A program made the position numbers and the translations under genes. Of a stretch of DNA of 58,778 nucleotides, positions 1 through 8,318 are shown piece by piece. Under the pieces are notes generated by a model. The model saw only the letters and a list, made by a program, of their open reading frames with translations. It had not been told where the DNA came from and searched no databases. This DNA comes from a virus. The DNA is taken from IMG/VR virus record IMGVR_UViG_3300037847_006237, positions 1 to 58,778 of that record. One strand, given 5' to 3'. Each line of letters begins with the position of its first letter. Within the stretch, counting starts at the first letter, position 1.

Positions 1-495
1 CCAAGAGGTAAGTATGGCAACGTAGACCTAACAACATACAGTGGAGCAAAAGCAAGAAGTTGGGGGAGAAGTGGGGCAGGAGTTCCTAAATCTTTGATGC
101 CAAAAATTAAACAGCATCCTATACTAACTGTCTCAAAGGTGACAAAGTATGAAGAAGTCAGAGATCTAATTTCTAATGGATATGCTGTCACAATTGCTAG
201 TAATCAAGGGTTTAGTTCCAGAAGAGACAAAGAAGGTTTTGCTGCACCAAAGGGAAACTGGGCGCATCAAATGTGCATCCTTGGTGTAGACGATAAACAT
301 AAACGACCGGGAGTCTTGGTTCAAAATTCTTGGGGTAAATGGAACGCTGGTCCTAAAAGACACAATCAACCAGATGGATCTTTTTGGGTAGATGCAGAAG
401 AAATAGAGAAACGCATCCTATCAAAAGGAGACTCTTGGGCATTTAGCGGATACGAAGGTTTCAAACCCAGAAAACTTAATACGAGAATAATATGA
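1..495 (+). CDS. Papain-like cysteine protease, C-terminal part (5' partial)
   Basis: The reading frame is open to the left edge of the window, so the start lies outside it. The visible part resembles the second half of C1 (papain-like) peptidases: an ANW-A-HQM-CILGVDD segment carries the probable catalytic His, and a VLVQNSWGKW segment carries the catalytic Asn followed by the usual Ser-Trp-Gly. The catalytic Cys would lie upstream and cannot be checked. Its stop overlaps the next gene by ATGA, and it sits among virion-type genes. In phages, papain-like proteases could process virion proteins or act during lysis or entry; which applies here is not visible. Confidence 0.7.
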   Translation, partial: PRGKYGNVDLTTYSGAKARSWGRSGAGVPKSLMPKIKQHPILTVSKVTKYEEVRDLISNGYAVTIASNQGFSSRRDKEGFAAPKGNWAHQMCILGVDDKHKRPGVLVQNSWGKWNAGPKRHNQPDGSFWVDAEEIEKRILSKGDSWAFSGYEGFKPRKLNTRII

Positions 496-917
496 AAGAG
501 ACACCATTAAATCTTACAACTGTCGTGGTCTTGTTGGTATTTATCTTTACTATTTTTGTTGATGTTGATTCTCCAGCATCGCCAAAAGAATTTGTTATAG
601 ATAAAGCAAGATCAGAAGGTTTTGTAGCTTTTATTGTCAATGAGAAATCATTTGACTCGGAGGGAGGTGATGTTCAAAATGAATGCGAATGTAATGGCAC
701 GAAAGAACTTATCCACGGAGATGGTCATAAAACACCATGTCCCTGCACAGAAAGTCCAGAAGGATGTAAATGCAGATCCGCCCAACCTGTGACGCAAGGA
801 GAAATTAAAAATACTGAACAAGCAGTAAAATGCGAAAATGGAACCTGCTCGCCTTCCTCTTCTAATAGAGGGAGGTGGGGTAGGCCCAACCTACTCAGAA
901 GAATGCTTGGAAAATGA
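492..917 (+). CDS. Membrane-anchored Cys-rich protein with HGDGHK motif
   Basis: This 141-residue protein starts at an ATGA overlap with the protease gene. Residues 8-24 form one hydrophobic segment, giving a predicted N-terminal anchor or uncleaved signal. The middle is Cys-rich: CECNGTKELIHGDGHKTPCPC is followed by a GCKC pair and a later CENGTC. Cys pairs around Gly-rich turns look like a small metal-binding knuckle, perhaps zinc-ribbon or DnaJ-like. The C-terminus is basic. Placement next to a cysteine protease and a second small membrane protein suggests an envelope-linked role in lysis or entry, but this is inference. No function is recognised. Confidence 0.65.
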   Translation: MKETPLNLTTVVVLLVFIFTIFVDVDSPASPKEFVIDKARSEGFVAFIVNEKSFDSEGGDVQNECECNGTKELIHGDGHKTPCPCTESPEGCKCRSAQPVTQGEIKNTEQAVKCENGTCSPSSSNRGRWGRPNLLRRMLGK

Positions 918-1207
918 AGAATCCGCATGAAGTAATGTCTTCTATCTTTTCCGAAGATGGTCTAAAAATCTCAGAATTTACCTTGAAAGTTCAGAGTGAG
1001 ACCTCTATAGACATATACAAGAGCGACGAGTCTATCATTATAGACTTTCAGGAAAACCAACCAACAGTAACTATAAAAAAAATAATAAAACTTAAATTAA
1101 CCGTAGAGGGAATCGAGCTATACAAAGATGGTGGACTATTAAAGTTAGATCGTTTCCCAGACATACCCTTTAAATACGAGTGGTTAGAAAATGAGCAACA
1201 GAATTAG
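914..1207 (+). CDS. Small hypothetical protein
   Basis: This 97-residue soluble protein starts at an ATGA overlap and is followed by a gene overlapping its last 17 nt. The composition is beta-rich and charged, with alternating hydrophobic residues (SIDIYKSDESIIIDF, VTIKKIIKLKLTVEGIELY) that predict a small beta-sheet domain. It has no Cys, no membrane segment and no recognisable motif. The tight overlaps on both sides make it a real gene of this operon. The function is not recognised. Confidence 0.6.
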   Translation: MKNPHEVMSSIFSEDGLKISEFTLKVQSETSIDIYKSDESIIIDFQENQPTVTIKKIIKLKLTVEGIELYKDGGLLKLDRFPDIPFKYEWLENEQQN

Positions 1208-1505
1208 CAAAGCCTCTAACATGGTATCTTTAGAGATTGAAAATAAGTTTGCAAAAAGCAGCAGAAATAAAACAATAGCAAGATCTTGTTTGAAGCTTTG
1301 TGCAGAATGGGCAAATGTAAAACAAAGCGCACTAGAAGATTTTAGCAAATACCAAGCTAAGAAGTCTTGCAGAAAATACGTAAAAGAAAATCTAAAAGAA
1401 GAAGTTGCTGGCAGCGCGTTGGTCAGTATATTGTTTAGCGTAATTGTTAAACTTATTATTGAATGGGTTTTAGAAAATTATATTAGAAACCTGCTTAAAA
1501 AATAA
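1191..1505 (+). CDS. Small protein with C-terminal membrane helix
   Basis: The protein has 104 residues. The first two thirds are hydrophilic and basic with several Cys (SCLKLCAEW, KKSCRKYV). Residues about 77-98 (AGSALVSILFSVIVKLIIEWVL) are hydrophobic and predict a single C-terminal transmembrane helix, followed by a short basic tail. Together with the anchored protein at 492-917 it makes a pair of small membrane proteins beside a protease, so a holin/spanin-like or membrane-tethering role is possible, but no family was recognised. A 52-nt gap without a clear promoter follows. Confidence 0.6.
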   Translation: MSNRISKASNMVSLEIENKFAKSSRNKTIARSCLKLCAEWANVKQSALEDFSKYQAKKSCRKYVKENLKEEVAGSALVSILFSVIVKLIIEWVLENYIRNLLKK

Positions 1506-1557
1506 TCTTGTTAGCCAGCGAGATCCAGAGAACTTTATCGAGAGTTGGACAATTTTA

Positions 1558-2448
1558 ATGAAAATACTTTACACGCCTGCCGACTTTCCAGAACCTTTAG
1601 ACTATCAGTTTTCAATCATTGACACTGAGTCGTTAGATATACAAAATTACGGCCACTTTATTGAAATAAATGAAGATAAGTTTTATGGATCGCAAGCAAG
1701 ACATAGAGCCAGCAGACCGTTTGGGGTTTCTTGGAATCAAGAAAACCTATTTGTAGCCAACAGAACAAATCTAATCAAGTTTGATAAGAACCTAAATCAA
1801 ACAAATCATTACGATATTTATCACGGTAATCCACATCAAATATTAGAAATAGAAGGTAAAATATACGCCGCCGACACTTGTATAAATTGCATAAACGTTT
1901 TTGATATTGAGTCAGAAAAAGTACAAAAATTATTTGACCCCGTAAAACAAGAAGAAGTAACGATAAATGCGCCCGTCCACTACAGACACATGGACAAGAA
2001 TCATATAAATAGCCTACACTATGATGGAGAATTTATCTATGTTTTACTGCATAATTGGGGAAGGCACTTTAGCGAATATTTGAAACTGGATTTAGAATTA
2101 AAATTAGTAAAAAGAAAAGAATTCGTTGCAAAACTGGCTCATTGTGTGTATTTAGATAAGGGAATAGTTTGTACGCTAGATACGGGAACTTCGCACTGTA
2201 TAGTAAGAGAAGATAACTCCTGCGTAAGACTTAGAACTTTTGCAGAAGACTTCATCAGGGGGTATGCAGCGAATGAAGATTTTCATATTGTTGGAGCCAC
2301 AAACAGAGATAAGATGAAAGCTAGACTTATTTTTATCAATAAAAAAACATTAGAACAAACAGAATTAAACTTAAACTGCCGAGACTTTGCCGAATTGCGT
2401 CTTATAGATGAGTTTGATTATTCACATAACAAGGAGAGTTTCCTATGA
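1558..2448 (+). CDS. Beta-propeller-like protein (DUF4915-like)
   Basis: This 296-residue protein has repeated strand-turn blocks of the type VSWNQENLFVANRTNLIKFD, HQILEIEGKIYAADT and INSLHYDGEFIYVLLHN, each ending in a hydrophobic or aromatic strand. This is the pattern of a six-bladed propeller, resembling TIGR03032/DUF4915 proteins often found near glycan genes. A Cys-rich blade (DTCINCINVF) is visible. No signal peptide or catalytic motif is evident. Its stop overlaps the following cupin-like gene by ATGA. It may bind sugars or act as a scaffold; the exact role is unknown. Confidence 0.55.
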   Translation: MKILYTPADFPEPLDYQFSIIDTESLDIQNYGHFIEINEDKFYGSQARHRASRPFGVSWNQENLFVANRTNLIKFDKNLNQTNHYDIYHGNPHQILEIEGKIYAADTCINCINVFDIESEKVQKLFDPVKQEEVTINAPVHYRHMDKNHINSLHYDGEFIYVLLHNWGRHFSEYLKLDLELKLVKRKEFVAKLAHCVYLDKGIVCTLDTGTSHCIVREDNSCVRLRTFAEDFIRGYAANEDFHIVGATNRDKMKARLIFINKKTLEQTELNLNCRDFAELRLIDEFDYSHNKESFL

Positions 2449-3107
2449 TTTATCCCGGAATGTATGAATTAAAAGACCCAAGTATTTTTAGCGCGATAGA
2501 GGCAGAAATACAGTCAGGAATAGATTCTCTTGGAGATTTGTCTCAGTACAATAACGCACTTGATTTACCAGAAGATTTTGATATGGATGCAGAGTTTTCT
2601 ATGGAAACCTTAGCCGCAATTGAGGCTAGCGAGTCTATTCCAGCAACCTTGTCTAGACTTGTCACCTTTGGAGAAGATGATGACACGTCTATAAACCCAG
2701 AAATACAGAACATAAACAAATTGGGATGGAAATATTATAATTTCTTCGCTGCCACTAGGGGTTTAGCTTGTCCTTCAATGGTGGGCGGCATGAGCTTTTT
2801 TCCTGTGGATGGATTTGTTGGACTCCACAACAATTACTCCGCAGCAGAATATTGGATTTTAAGTATATCTTGGACTGAATCTGATGACGGGTTTGAATAC
2901 ATTTACCATGAAGTTGACAACAATGAGATTAAGCAATCAAGCACTACTCAAGGGTTCAACTATAGAATATACAACTGCCCAAATCCAGAACATGGAAAAC
3001 TATATCAAGGAAGAAAAGCCTCTGCAAACTCTTTTGAGTGGCAGATCTCTTTAGGTAGAGAAGTATGCCAAAGAATATGTCAAGACTGGAAGGGTTTGAG
3101 AGCATGA
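2445..3107 (+). CDS. Cupin / 2OG-oxygenase-like fold protein, probably inactive paralogue
   Basis: This 220-residue protein has an acidic N-terminal region (residues about 10-85) and a C-terminal half clearly related to the next gene. Shared elements are a Phe/Tyr-Pro-x-x-Gly-Phe/Tyr stretch before GLHNN (WHNN in the neighbour), an aromatic strand, a Glu/Asp-rich turn, and QGFNYRIYN (KGWNFRFFY in the neighbour). The layout suggests a double-stranded beta-helix like 2-oxoglutarate/Fe(II) oxygenases. The distal His of the neighbour (FWHSIY) is replaced by Gln here (FEWQIS), so the metal site may be lost. It starts at an ATGA overlap. The assignment is inferred from pattern, not from a recognised family. 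Confidence 0.5.
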   Translation: MIYPGMYELKDPSIFSAIEAEIQSGIDSLGDLSQYNNALDLPEDFDMDAEFSMETLAAIEASESIPATLSRLVTFGEDDDTSINPEIQNINKLGWKYYNFFAATRGLACPSMVGGMSFFPVDGFVGLHNNYSAAEYWILSISWTESDDGFEYIYHEVDNNEIKQSSTTQGFNYRIYNCPNPEHGKLYQGRKASANSFEWQISLGREVCQRICQDWKGLRA

Positions 3108-3751
3108 GAAGTGAGAGAAGGCATTATTCACTTAGGGACGATCTAAAGGCAGAACTGTCTGAATCGCTAAGTGGCATATTAGAAAAATACGAAATTTTAA
3201 AAGGATACTCCGTAGAGCAAAGAAACAACGAATACTACACCAGTAGAGAATTTTTAGATTTAGTAAAAGAAAGTGTTAAACTCAAGCAGGCAAAATATAT
3301 AAATTTAAATTCAAATTCAAATTGCAAATCTACGATTCCTCTGGGTGAATCCACAGCGGGGCAACCGTTTGGCGCTGAGATTCATGATTGTATCTCCTCG
3401 TTTGTTGCTAGTAATTCAGATTTGCCAAAAAAAGACTGTAGTAATACCGGAAGAATGTTATATCCAAAAAACGGTTATATGGGTTGGCATAACAACTCAA
3501 GAGTTGGATGGAGGATTTACTGCACATATTGCGTGGAAGATGCTAAATCATACTTTAGATATGAAGATGACAACGGAGAACTTGTTGACTGCCCAGAAAA
3601 CAAAGGTTGGAATTTTAGATTTTTCTATATAAGAGATACATTTTCACCCTTCTGGCATTCAATTTACACTGAAACTGAACGTGTTGCTATTGGCACTTAC
3701 TTAGGTAAAGATCAAAACAAAATACAAAACTTACTAGGAGAAATAAAATGA
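3104..3751 (+). CDS. Cupin / 2OG-oxygenase-like fold protein
   Basis: I place the start at the ATGA overlap at 3104, preceded by GGAAGGG; an in-frame ATG 39 nt upstream has a poorer context. The product has 215 residues. An N-terminal helical region is followed by a probable double-stranded beta-helix with GYMGWHNNSRVGW, SYFRYEDDNGELV, GWNFRFFYI and FWHSIYTETERVAIGTYLG. This reads like the first His, the turn, the second His and the Arg of a 2-oxoglutarate/Fe(II) oxygenase, with Asn in place of the usual Asp. It is paralogous to the gene before it. Activity is unproven. It sits between a propeller protein and a tail-type lectin protein. Confidence 0.5.
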   Translation: MRSERRHYSLRDDLKAELSESLSGILEKYEILKGYSVEQRNNEYYTSREFLDLVKESVKLKQAKYINLNSNSNCKSTIPLGESTAGQPFGAEIHDCISSFVASNSDLPKKDCSNTGRMLYPKNGYMGWHNNSRVGWRIYCTYCVEDAKSYFRYEDDNGELVDCPENKGWNFRFFYIRDTFSPFWHSIYTETERVAIGTYLGKDQNKIQNLLGEIK

Positions 3752-5073
3752 CCCTACTTCATATAGAAGGATTTGATGTAATAGATTCTACAGCCAAAAG
3801 CACTTTGACTGGTATAGATATGTCTCATCAAGCGAAACAAACTTTAGGCTCAAACAGTACTTATACTGCTGATCCGGGATCTTTGACTGCATTTGATGTC
3901 ACAGGAAGATACACTGGTAGCACTTGTCTTCAATTAAATCATGAGCAACATACAGCAAGAGTAGACAATGAAGATGGTAGCACCAGTTATACAGGAAATA
4001 CCGGAACTTGGTCTAGGATTCCATTCGCAGAGCAGCAGGCTCTTGGGAGTTTTACATTTGGTTTTGCGTTTAAAACATCTGCTATAAATTCCACTCATGA
4101 AACCACTATTGCTTCTATTGCTGACAACAACGGGAACCCACTGCTTCTTTTGTCTTACAATACATCTGGCTATCTAAAAGCATACTTGTTTAATAATAGC
4201 AACGCTACATACGCTAGAACTTTTAGGGCCGGGCTTGCTAGTATTCCGTCTTCCGACAGTGTTTCAAACAACGGGAACCACAAGCAGAAAAACTTTGTTC
4301 AAGACGAATATGTAAATGCGGGTGGTTCTACAACGGATCATAGCCCTTTGGGTACTGGAAGCACTGCGCTTGTCGCCGATACATGGTATACGATAGAGTG
4401 TCAAATAGTTGAAAACTCCAGTAAAAACTATAGCTTAGAATTGAGATTAGATGATGTTGTACAGGTAGATAGCGATAGTAATGCTGTTTCAAATAATACG
4501 TGCGCAAATCTTCATGAAGTAATTTTCTTGAATGCTTTTCTACTGGATCATTCTGATAACTCCGCTCAAACAACTGAGCATAATCATTTCTTTGATGATT
4601 TTTACTTTTTGGACGATGCGGGCAGTAATAACACCGACTTTCTTGGGTCTGGGATGAGGGTTCAAGGACTGCCGCTTGGTTCTGCTGGTACTGCTTTTAC
4701 TCAAAACTTCTCCGTAACTTCGGGAACCATTGCTGGCAACTTAGGAGATTTTGATACCAGTACTGTGGCAACCTTAGCCAATCCCGGATCGGGTATCTTT
4801 GATGTGTCAGATCCAGAAACCGTTAAAACGGGAAATGGAATTAGATACATAGCTACTGCAAAGTACGCAACAGGAGCTACAAACTTGGAGTTCTTTACAA
4901 GAACCAATAGCGCTAACCATCCTGCCAGCGGAGCTATACACGATGGAAGCGCAATAGCTTTAACTAGTAGCTTCAATACCTATCAAGAGATACAAGAACT
5001 AAATCCGGCCACAAGTGCTAATTACAACGAGGCAGAGTTGGACGCAATTCAGATCGGATTAAGAGCTAGCTAA
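3748..5073 (+). CDS. Virion surface protein, concanavalin-like fold
   Basis: This 441-residue protein is rich in Ser, Thr, Asn and Gly and almost lacks Cys, as is typical of phage fibre or decoration proteins. Residues about 1-300 read as a LamG/concanavalin-like sandwich: LLHIEGFD at the start, GSTCLQLNHE, a FTFGFAFKTS strand, WYTIECQIVENS and DDFYFLDDAG near the end of the domain. Residues about 310-441 form a second beta domain. It probably binds glycans or decorates the particle. It starts with an ATGA overlap and ends before the 129-nt regulatory gap upstream of nrdJ. Confidence 0.6.
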   Translation: MTLLHIEGFDVIDSTAKSTLTGIDMSHQAKQTLGSNSTYTADPGSLTAFDVTGRYTGSTCLQLNHEQHTARVDNEDGSTSYTGNTGTWSRIPFAEQQALGSFTFGFAFKTSAINSTHETTIASIADNNGNPLLLLSYNTSGYLKAYLFNNSNATYARTFRAGLASIPSSDSVSNNGNHKQKNFVQDEYVNAGGSTTDHSPLGTGSTALVADTWYTIECQIVENSSKNYSLELRLDDVVQVDSDSNAVSNNTCANLHEVIFLNAFLLDHSDNSAQTTEHNHFFDDFYFLDDAGSNNTDFLGSGMRVQGLPLGSAGTAFTQNFSVTSGTIAGNLGDFDTSTVATLANPGSGIFDVSDPETVKTGNGIRYIATAKYATGATNLEFFTRTNSANHPASGAIHDGSAIALTSSFNTYQEIQELNPATSANYNEAELDAIQIGLRAS

Positions 5074-5110
5074 AATTTATATATTTGTAGCTTTTATACG
5101 TGTAAGTTTA

Positions 5111-5132
5111 TCTAAAATTGTATAATTTTAGA
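5111..5132. promoter_or_regulatory. 22-nt perfect palindrome abutting the nrdJ promoter
   Basis: TCTAAAATT and AATTTTAGA are exact inverted repeats separated by GTAT. The palindrome ends one base before the proposed -35 hexamer of the nrdJ promoter, the position expected of an operator. The stem is AT-rich and not followed directly by a clean T tract, so it is a weak terminator candidate for the upstream gene. No known operator was recognised. Confidence 0.45.
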
Positions 5133-5161
5133 TTGGCTTTTTGTAGATTTGAAACTATAAT
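5133..5161 (+). promoter_or_regulatory. Sigma70-type promoter upstream of nrdJ
   Basis: TTGGCT (5133-5138) and TATAAT (5156-5161) are separated by exactly 17 nt, matching the sigma70 layout with a perfect -10. Transcription would start near 5168, leaving a leader of about 35 nt with AGGA (5191-5194) before the ATG at 5203. It lies in one of only three sizeable gaps on the plus strand. The 5074-5202 gap holds this promoter and the adjoining palindrome; I see no cobalamin riboswitch in it. Confidence 0.6.
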
Positions 5162-5202
5162 AGATCATCTATTAAACACTTTACAGGACGAGGAACGAAT
5201 AA

Positions 5203-7425
5203 ATGTCATTGAAATCCCTTATGGATTATACTTTTGTAAGCAAATATGCGAGATGGATACCGGAAAAGAAAAGAAGAGAAACGTGGAACGAGGCAGTGGA
5301 TAGAGTCAAGCAGATGATGCTTGATAAATATGTCTACCAAGAAAATGAAAACGGAACATACCCATACAAACCAGAAGTTGCAGAGGAAATTGAATGGGCA
5401 TATGAACAGATGCGTAAAAAGCGTGTGCTTGGTAGTCAACGCGCTTTACAATTTGGTGGATCGCCAATCTTTAAGCATAATGCAAGAATGTATAATTGCA
5501 TTGTGTCTTTCTGTGATAGAACTAGATTCTTTCAAGAGTGTATGTATCTACTTCTTTGTGGATGCGGGACAGGGTTCAGTGTGCAAAAGCACCACATAGA
5601 TAAACTACCAGACCTTTTACCTAAAAAAGAGGGAAGTAAAAAATATGTTATACCTGATACGATTGAGGGATGGAGTGATGCTGTCGGAGTCCTCGTATCA
5701 AGTTATTTTGATCAGTTCCTTGGGGAAGAGTTGTTTGTAGAGTATTCTGGTAAGAATGTAAACTTTGATTACAGTCAAATCAGACCGGCTGGAGCATATC
5801 TTAAATCTAGCGGAGGGAAAGCACCGGGACCAGAGCCTCTTAAAAAGGCTCTAAGTAATATCAGGAAAATTTTAGACAGGGCATTGAAAGATGGACAAAA
5901 GAAACTCTCCCCCATCCAAGCTTACGATATTGTTATGCATACCGCTGACGCTGTTATTTCTGGTGGGGTTCGTCGTAGTGCTACCATTTGCGTATTTAGC
6001 CCTGACGATAAAGAGATGGCGACTGCTAAAACAGGAACTTGGTTTATCGACAACCCTCAAAGAGGTAGATCAAATAATTCAGCACTACTACTTAGAGACA
6101 AAACCACAAAAGAAGAATTCACAGAACTGATGAAGTCCGTGAAAGAGTTTGGTGAGCCGGGATTTGTTTGGTCAGATAGCACAGAACTGCTTGTCAACCC
6201 TTGCGTTGAAATTGGCATGTGGCCTGTTTGTGAGAAAACAAAAGAGTCAGGATGGCAGGCTTGCAACCTGTCAACAATTAATTGTGCAAAAATTAAAACG
6301 GAACAAGACTTTTTTGATGCTTGTCGTGCCGCTACTATTATTGGTACGTTGCAGGCAGGTTTCTCAGAGTTTGAATATCTGGGTGGGGCATCAGAAAGAA
6401 TTATTTCAAGAGAAGCTTTGCTTGGCGTAAGCATGACGGGGATCATGGAGCAGCATGAAATCTGCTTAGACCCAACCGCACAAAAGCGCGGTGCTACTAT
6501 CGTCAAAAAAACGAATAAAAAGATTGCAGAGATGATTGGTATCAATCAGGCCGCTCGTACTACCTGTATCAAGCCAGAAGGTACTTCAAGCTGCATCCTT
6601 GGAACATCTAGTGGTATCCATCCACATCACGCTAAAAGATACATCCGTCGCGTCCAAGCTAATAAGATGGAACCAATATATAACTATTTTAAAGAAGTAA
6701 ATCCCAGAGCTTGCGAAGAAAGCGTATGGAGCAATAATGAAAGCGATGACGTTGTTGGGTTTTGTGTAGAGGTTCCAGATGGAAGTAAAACTAAGAACGG
6801 TGTAGATGCTACTCAGTTGTTGGATTATGTAAAGTCTACGCAGCAAAACTGGGTAATAAACGGTACTAATAAAGACCTATGCACACAACCTTGGTTAGTT
6901 CATAACGTAAGTAATACTATTAATATTAAACCAGACGAATGGGAAGAAGTAGAGAAATATATTTATAAGAATAGAAAGTATTTCTGTGGTATTTCTTTGC
7001 TTCCTATTTCTGGAGACAAAGATTACCCGCAAGCTCCATTTACTACAGTTTATCTGCCAAGCGAGCAGGTTGCACATTACGGTGACGCATCATTGTTTGT
7101 AAGCGGATTGATTGAGGTTGCACTGACACTTTGGGAAGACAACTTGTGGGCGGCGTGTGACAGTCTACTTGGAGTCGGAGAAAAAATTAAAGGCAATGGT
7201 AAAAAGGCTTGGAAAGAGCGATGCGAAAGATTTTCTGAAAAATACTTTAGCGGAGACCTTCGCAAGCTTACTTATTGCATGAAAGATGTGTATAATTGGA
7301 AGGAGTGGGTAGACATGAATAGAGAATATGCAGATGTTGACTTTACAAACGTCATAGAAGAAACCAATAACGTAAAGCCAGAACAAGAAATAGCTTGTGC
7401 TGGTGGCAAATGTGACATAATTTAA
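5203..7425 (+). CDS. nrdJ: Class II (B12-dependent) ribonucleoside triphosphate reductase
   Basis: The product would reduce ribonucleoside triphosphates to dNTPs using adenosylcobalamin. The 740-residue length matches the monomeric RTPR subgroup. Visible motifs are RMYNC (Cys99, half of the active-site disulfide), GGVRRSATIC (about 254-263), NPCVEI (Asn332, Cys334 as thiyl-radical Cys, Glu336), ACNLSTIN (Cys354), KPEGTSS and PHHAKRYIRR further on, and a C-terminal CAGGKC pair (Cys732, Cys737) that would relay electrons from a thioredoxin-like donor. No radical-generating small subunit is present, as expected for class II. The gene has its own promoter and is intact. Dependence on host B12 is inferred from the class. 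Confidence 0.93.
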   Translation: MSLKSLMDYTFVSKYARWIPEKKRRETWNEAVDRVKQMMLDKYVYQENENGTYPYKPEVAEEIEWAYEQMRKKRVLGSQRALQFGGSPIFKHNARMYNCIVSFCDRTRFFQECMYLLLCGCGTGFSVQKHHIDKLPDLLPKKEGSKKYVIPDTIEGWSDAVGVLVSSYFDQFLGEELFVEYSGKNVNFDYSQIRPAGAYLKSSGGKAPGPEPLKKALSNIRKILDRALKDGQKKLSPIQAYDIVMHTADAVISGGVRRSATICVFSPDDKEMATAKTGTWFIDNPQRGRSNNSALLLRDKTTKEEFTELMKSVKEFGEPGFVWSDSTELLVNPCVEIGMWPVCEKTKESGWQACNLSTINCAKIKTEQDFFDACRAATIIGTLQAGFSEFEYLGGASERIISREALLGVSMTGIMEQHEICLDPTAQKRGATIVKKTNKKIAEMIGINQAARTTCIKPEGTSSCILGTSSGIHPHHAKRYIRRVQANKMEPIYNYFKEVNPRACEESVWSNNESDDVVGFCVEVPDGSKTKNGVDATQLLDYVKSTQQNWVINGTNKDLCTQPWLVHNVSNTINIKPDEWEEVEKYIYKNRKYFCGISLLPISGDKDYPQAPFTTVYLPSEQVAHYGDASLFVSGLIEVALTLWEDNLWAACDSLLGVGEKIKGNGKKAWKERCERFSEKYFSGDLRKLTYCMKDVYNWKEWVDMNREYADVDFTNVIEETNNVKPEQEIACAGGKCDII

Positions 7426-7437
7426 TTAGGCATAAAA

Positions 7438-8292
7438 ATGGCAGAAATCATCTTAAAGATAGGAAGCTCTGAGCTTTGGGACGATGGCGATGTGGCAGAG
7501 GCTGTAAATGACAGAATTACAAGCTCTACGCACGTTCAACTTTTAGCAGACCCCAAAAAAGAAGGGTTTAACTCTTCTGGATTAAGGCCAGACGGTCTTG
7601 GTAAGGCTTACTCAGACTGTATGTACCAATACAGATTTGAAAGAGTTTCAAAAACAGAGGTCATTAGAGTAGAACTGGATAATACAGGCGCTCCGATTGT
7701 AGACTCAGACGAGCTTTTTGGCCCAGAGGCAATCAATGTAGAAGAGTTTGTTTTCAGAAGATATAGAAATCCTAATCACAGGCTTTTCGGAGCTAGGGGC
7801 GCAGAGATCTGGTATGGTGGACAATTTTCTAGCGATTTAGACGCGATAGATAATGCTTGGACTAAGATAGAGTCTTACACAGACAAAACTAGAACTCAAG
7901 ATGAATTTAAATATTTTCCTTTAGGTGTACTAGATAAAAAGCACTTTCTCGCTGTGCCAATGGAAGACTTCGTAGACGAGGCTTTGGCGGAAAAGAAAGA
8001 GCCACTATGGAAGATAAATGAAAATGGCCTATACCTGTGGACTAGGGTCAACGATGACAGTTCCACATCAGAGGTTTATTCTCAAGATCAGCCCGAAGAG
8101 GGCTGGGAGAAGGTTTATGAGAAAAACAGAGTAAGAAATGTAGACTGGAGAAATAAGCTAGATGGTTTGGTAGACCCATCGCAAGTTCTAGATCCAGAAA
8201 CTTCTGTGGATATTAGGCTAACCGCTCCAAATCAGTCTAGAGATATACAAAAAACAAAATATAATAATGAAAACATATCTCCAATCAGATAG
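7438..8292 (+). CDS. Hypothetical protein, possibly virion-associated
   Basis: This 284-residue acidic protein begins 12 nt after nrdJ. It has no membrane segment and no catalytic motif that I recognise. Aromatic-rich blocks (MYQYRFERV, EIWYGGQFSSD, EFKYFPLGVLD, GLYLWTRVNDD) suggest a mixed alpha/beta or beta fold. It lies between nrdJ and a large spike-like gene, and its composition resembles the neighbouring virion-type proteins, so a structural role such as tail completion is plausible but not shown. Confidence 0.5.
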   Translation: MAEIILKIGSSELWDDGDVAEAVNDRITSSTHVQLLADPKKEGFNSSGLRPDGLGKAYSDCMYQYRFERVSKTEVIRVELDNTGAPIVDSDELFGPEAINVEEFVFRRYRNPNHRLFGARGAEIWYGGQFSSDLDAIDNAWTKIESYTDKTRTQDEFKYFPLGVLDKKHFLAVPMEDFVDEALAEKKEPLWKINENGLYLWTRVNDDSSTSEVYSQDQPEEGWEKVYEKNRVRNVDWRNKLDGLVDPSQVLDPETSVDIRLTAPNQSRDIQKTKYNNENISPIR

Positions 8293-8318
8293 CATAGCGG
8301 CTCGAAAGGATATAGAAA

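Noticed and set aside
5074-5202. Cobalamin riboswitch upstream of nrdJ
   Set aside because: The gap is only 129 nt and no B12-box-like conserved segment or multi-stem fold could be seen.
5118-5303. Plus-strand open frame overlapping the nrdJ promoter
   Set aside because: It starts upstream of the predicted transcription start and runs out of frame into nrdJ.
6057-6545. Minus-strand open frame of 162 codons inside nrdJ
   Set aside because: It is antisense to a fully conserved enzyme, has no ribosome site and no recognisable protein features.
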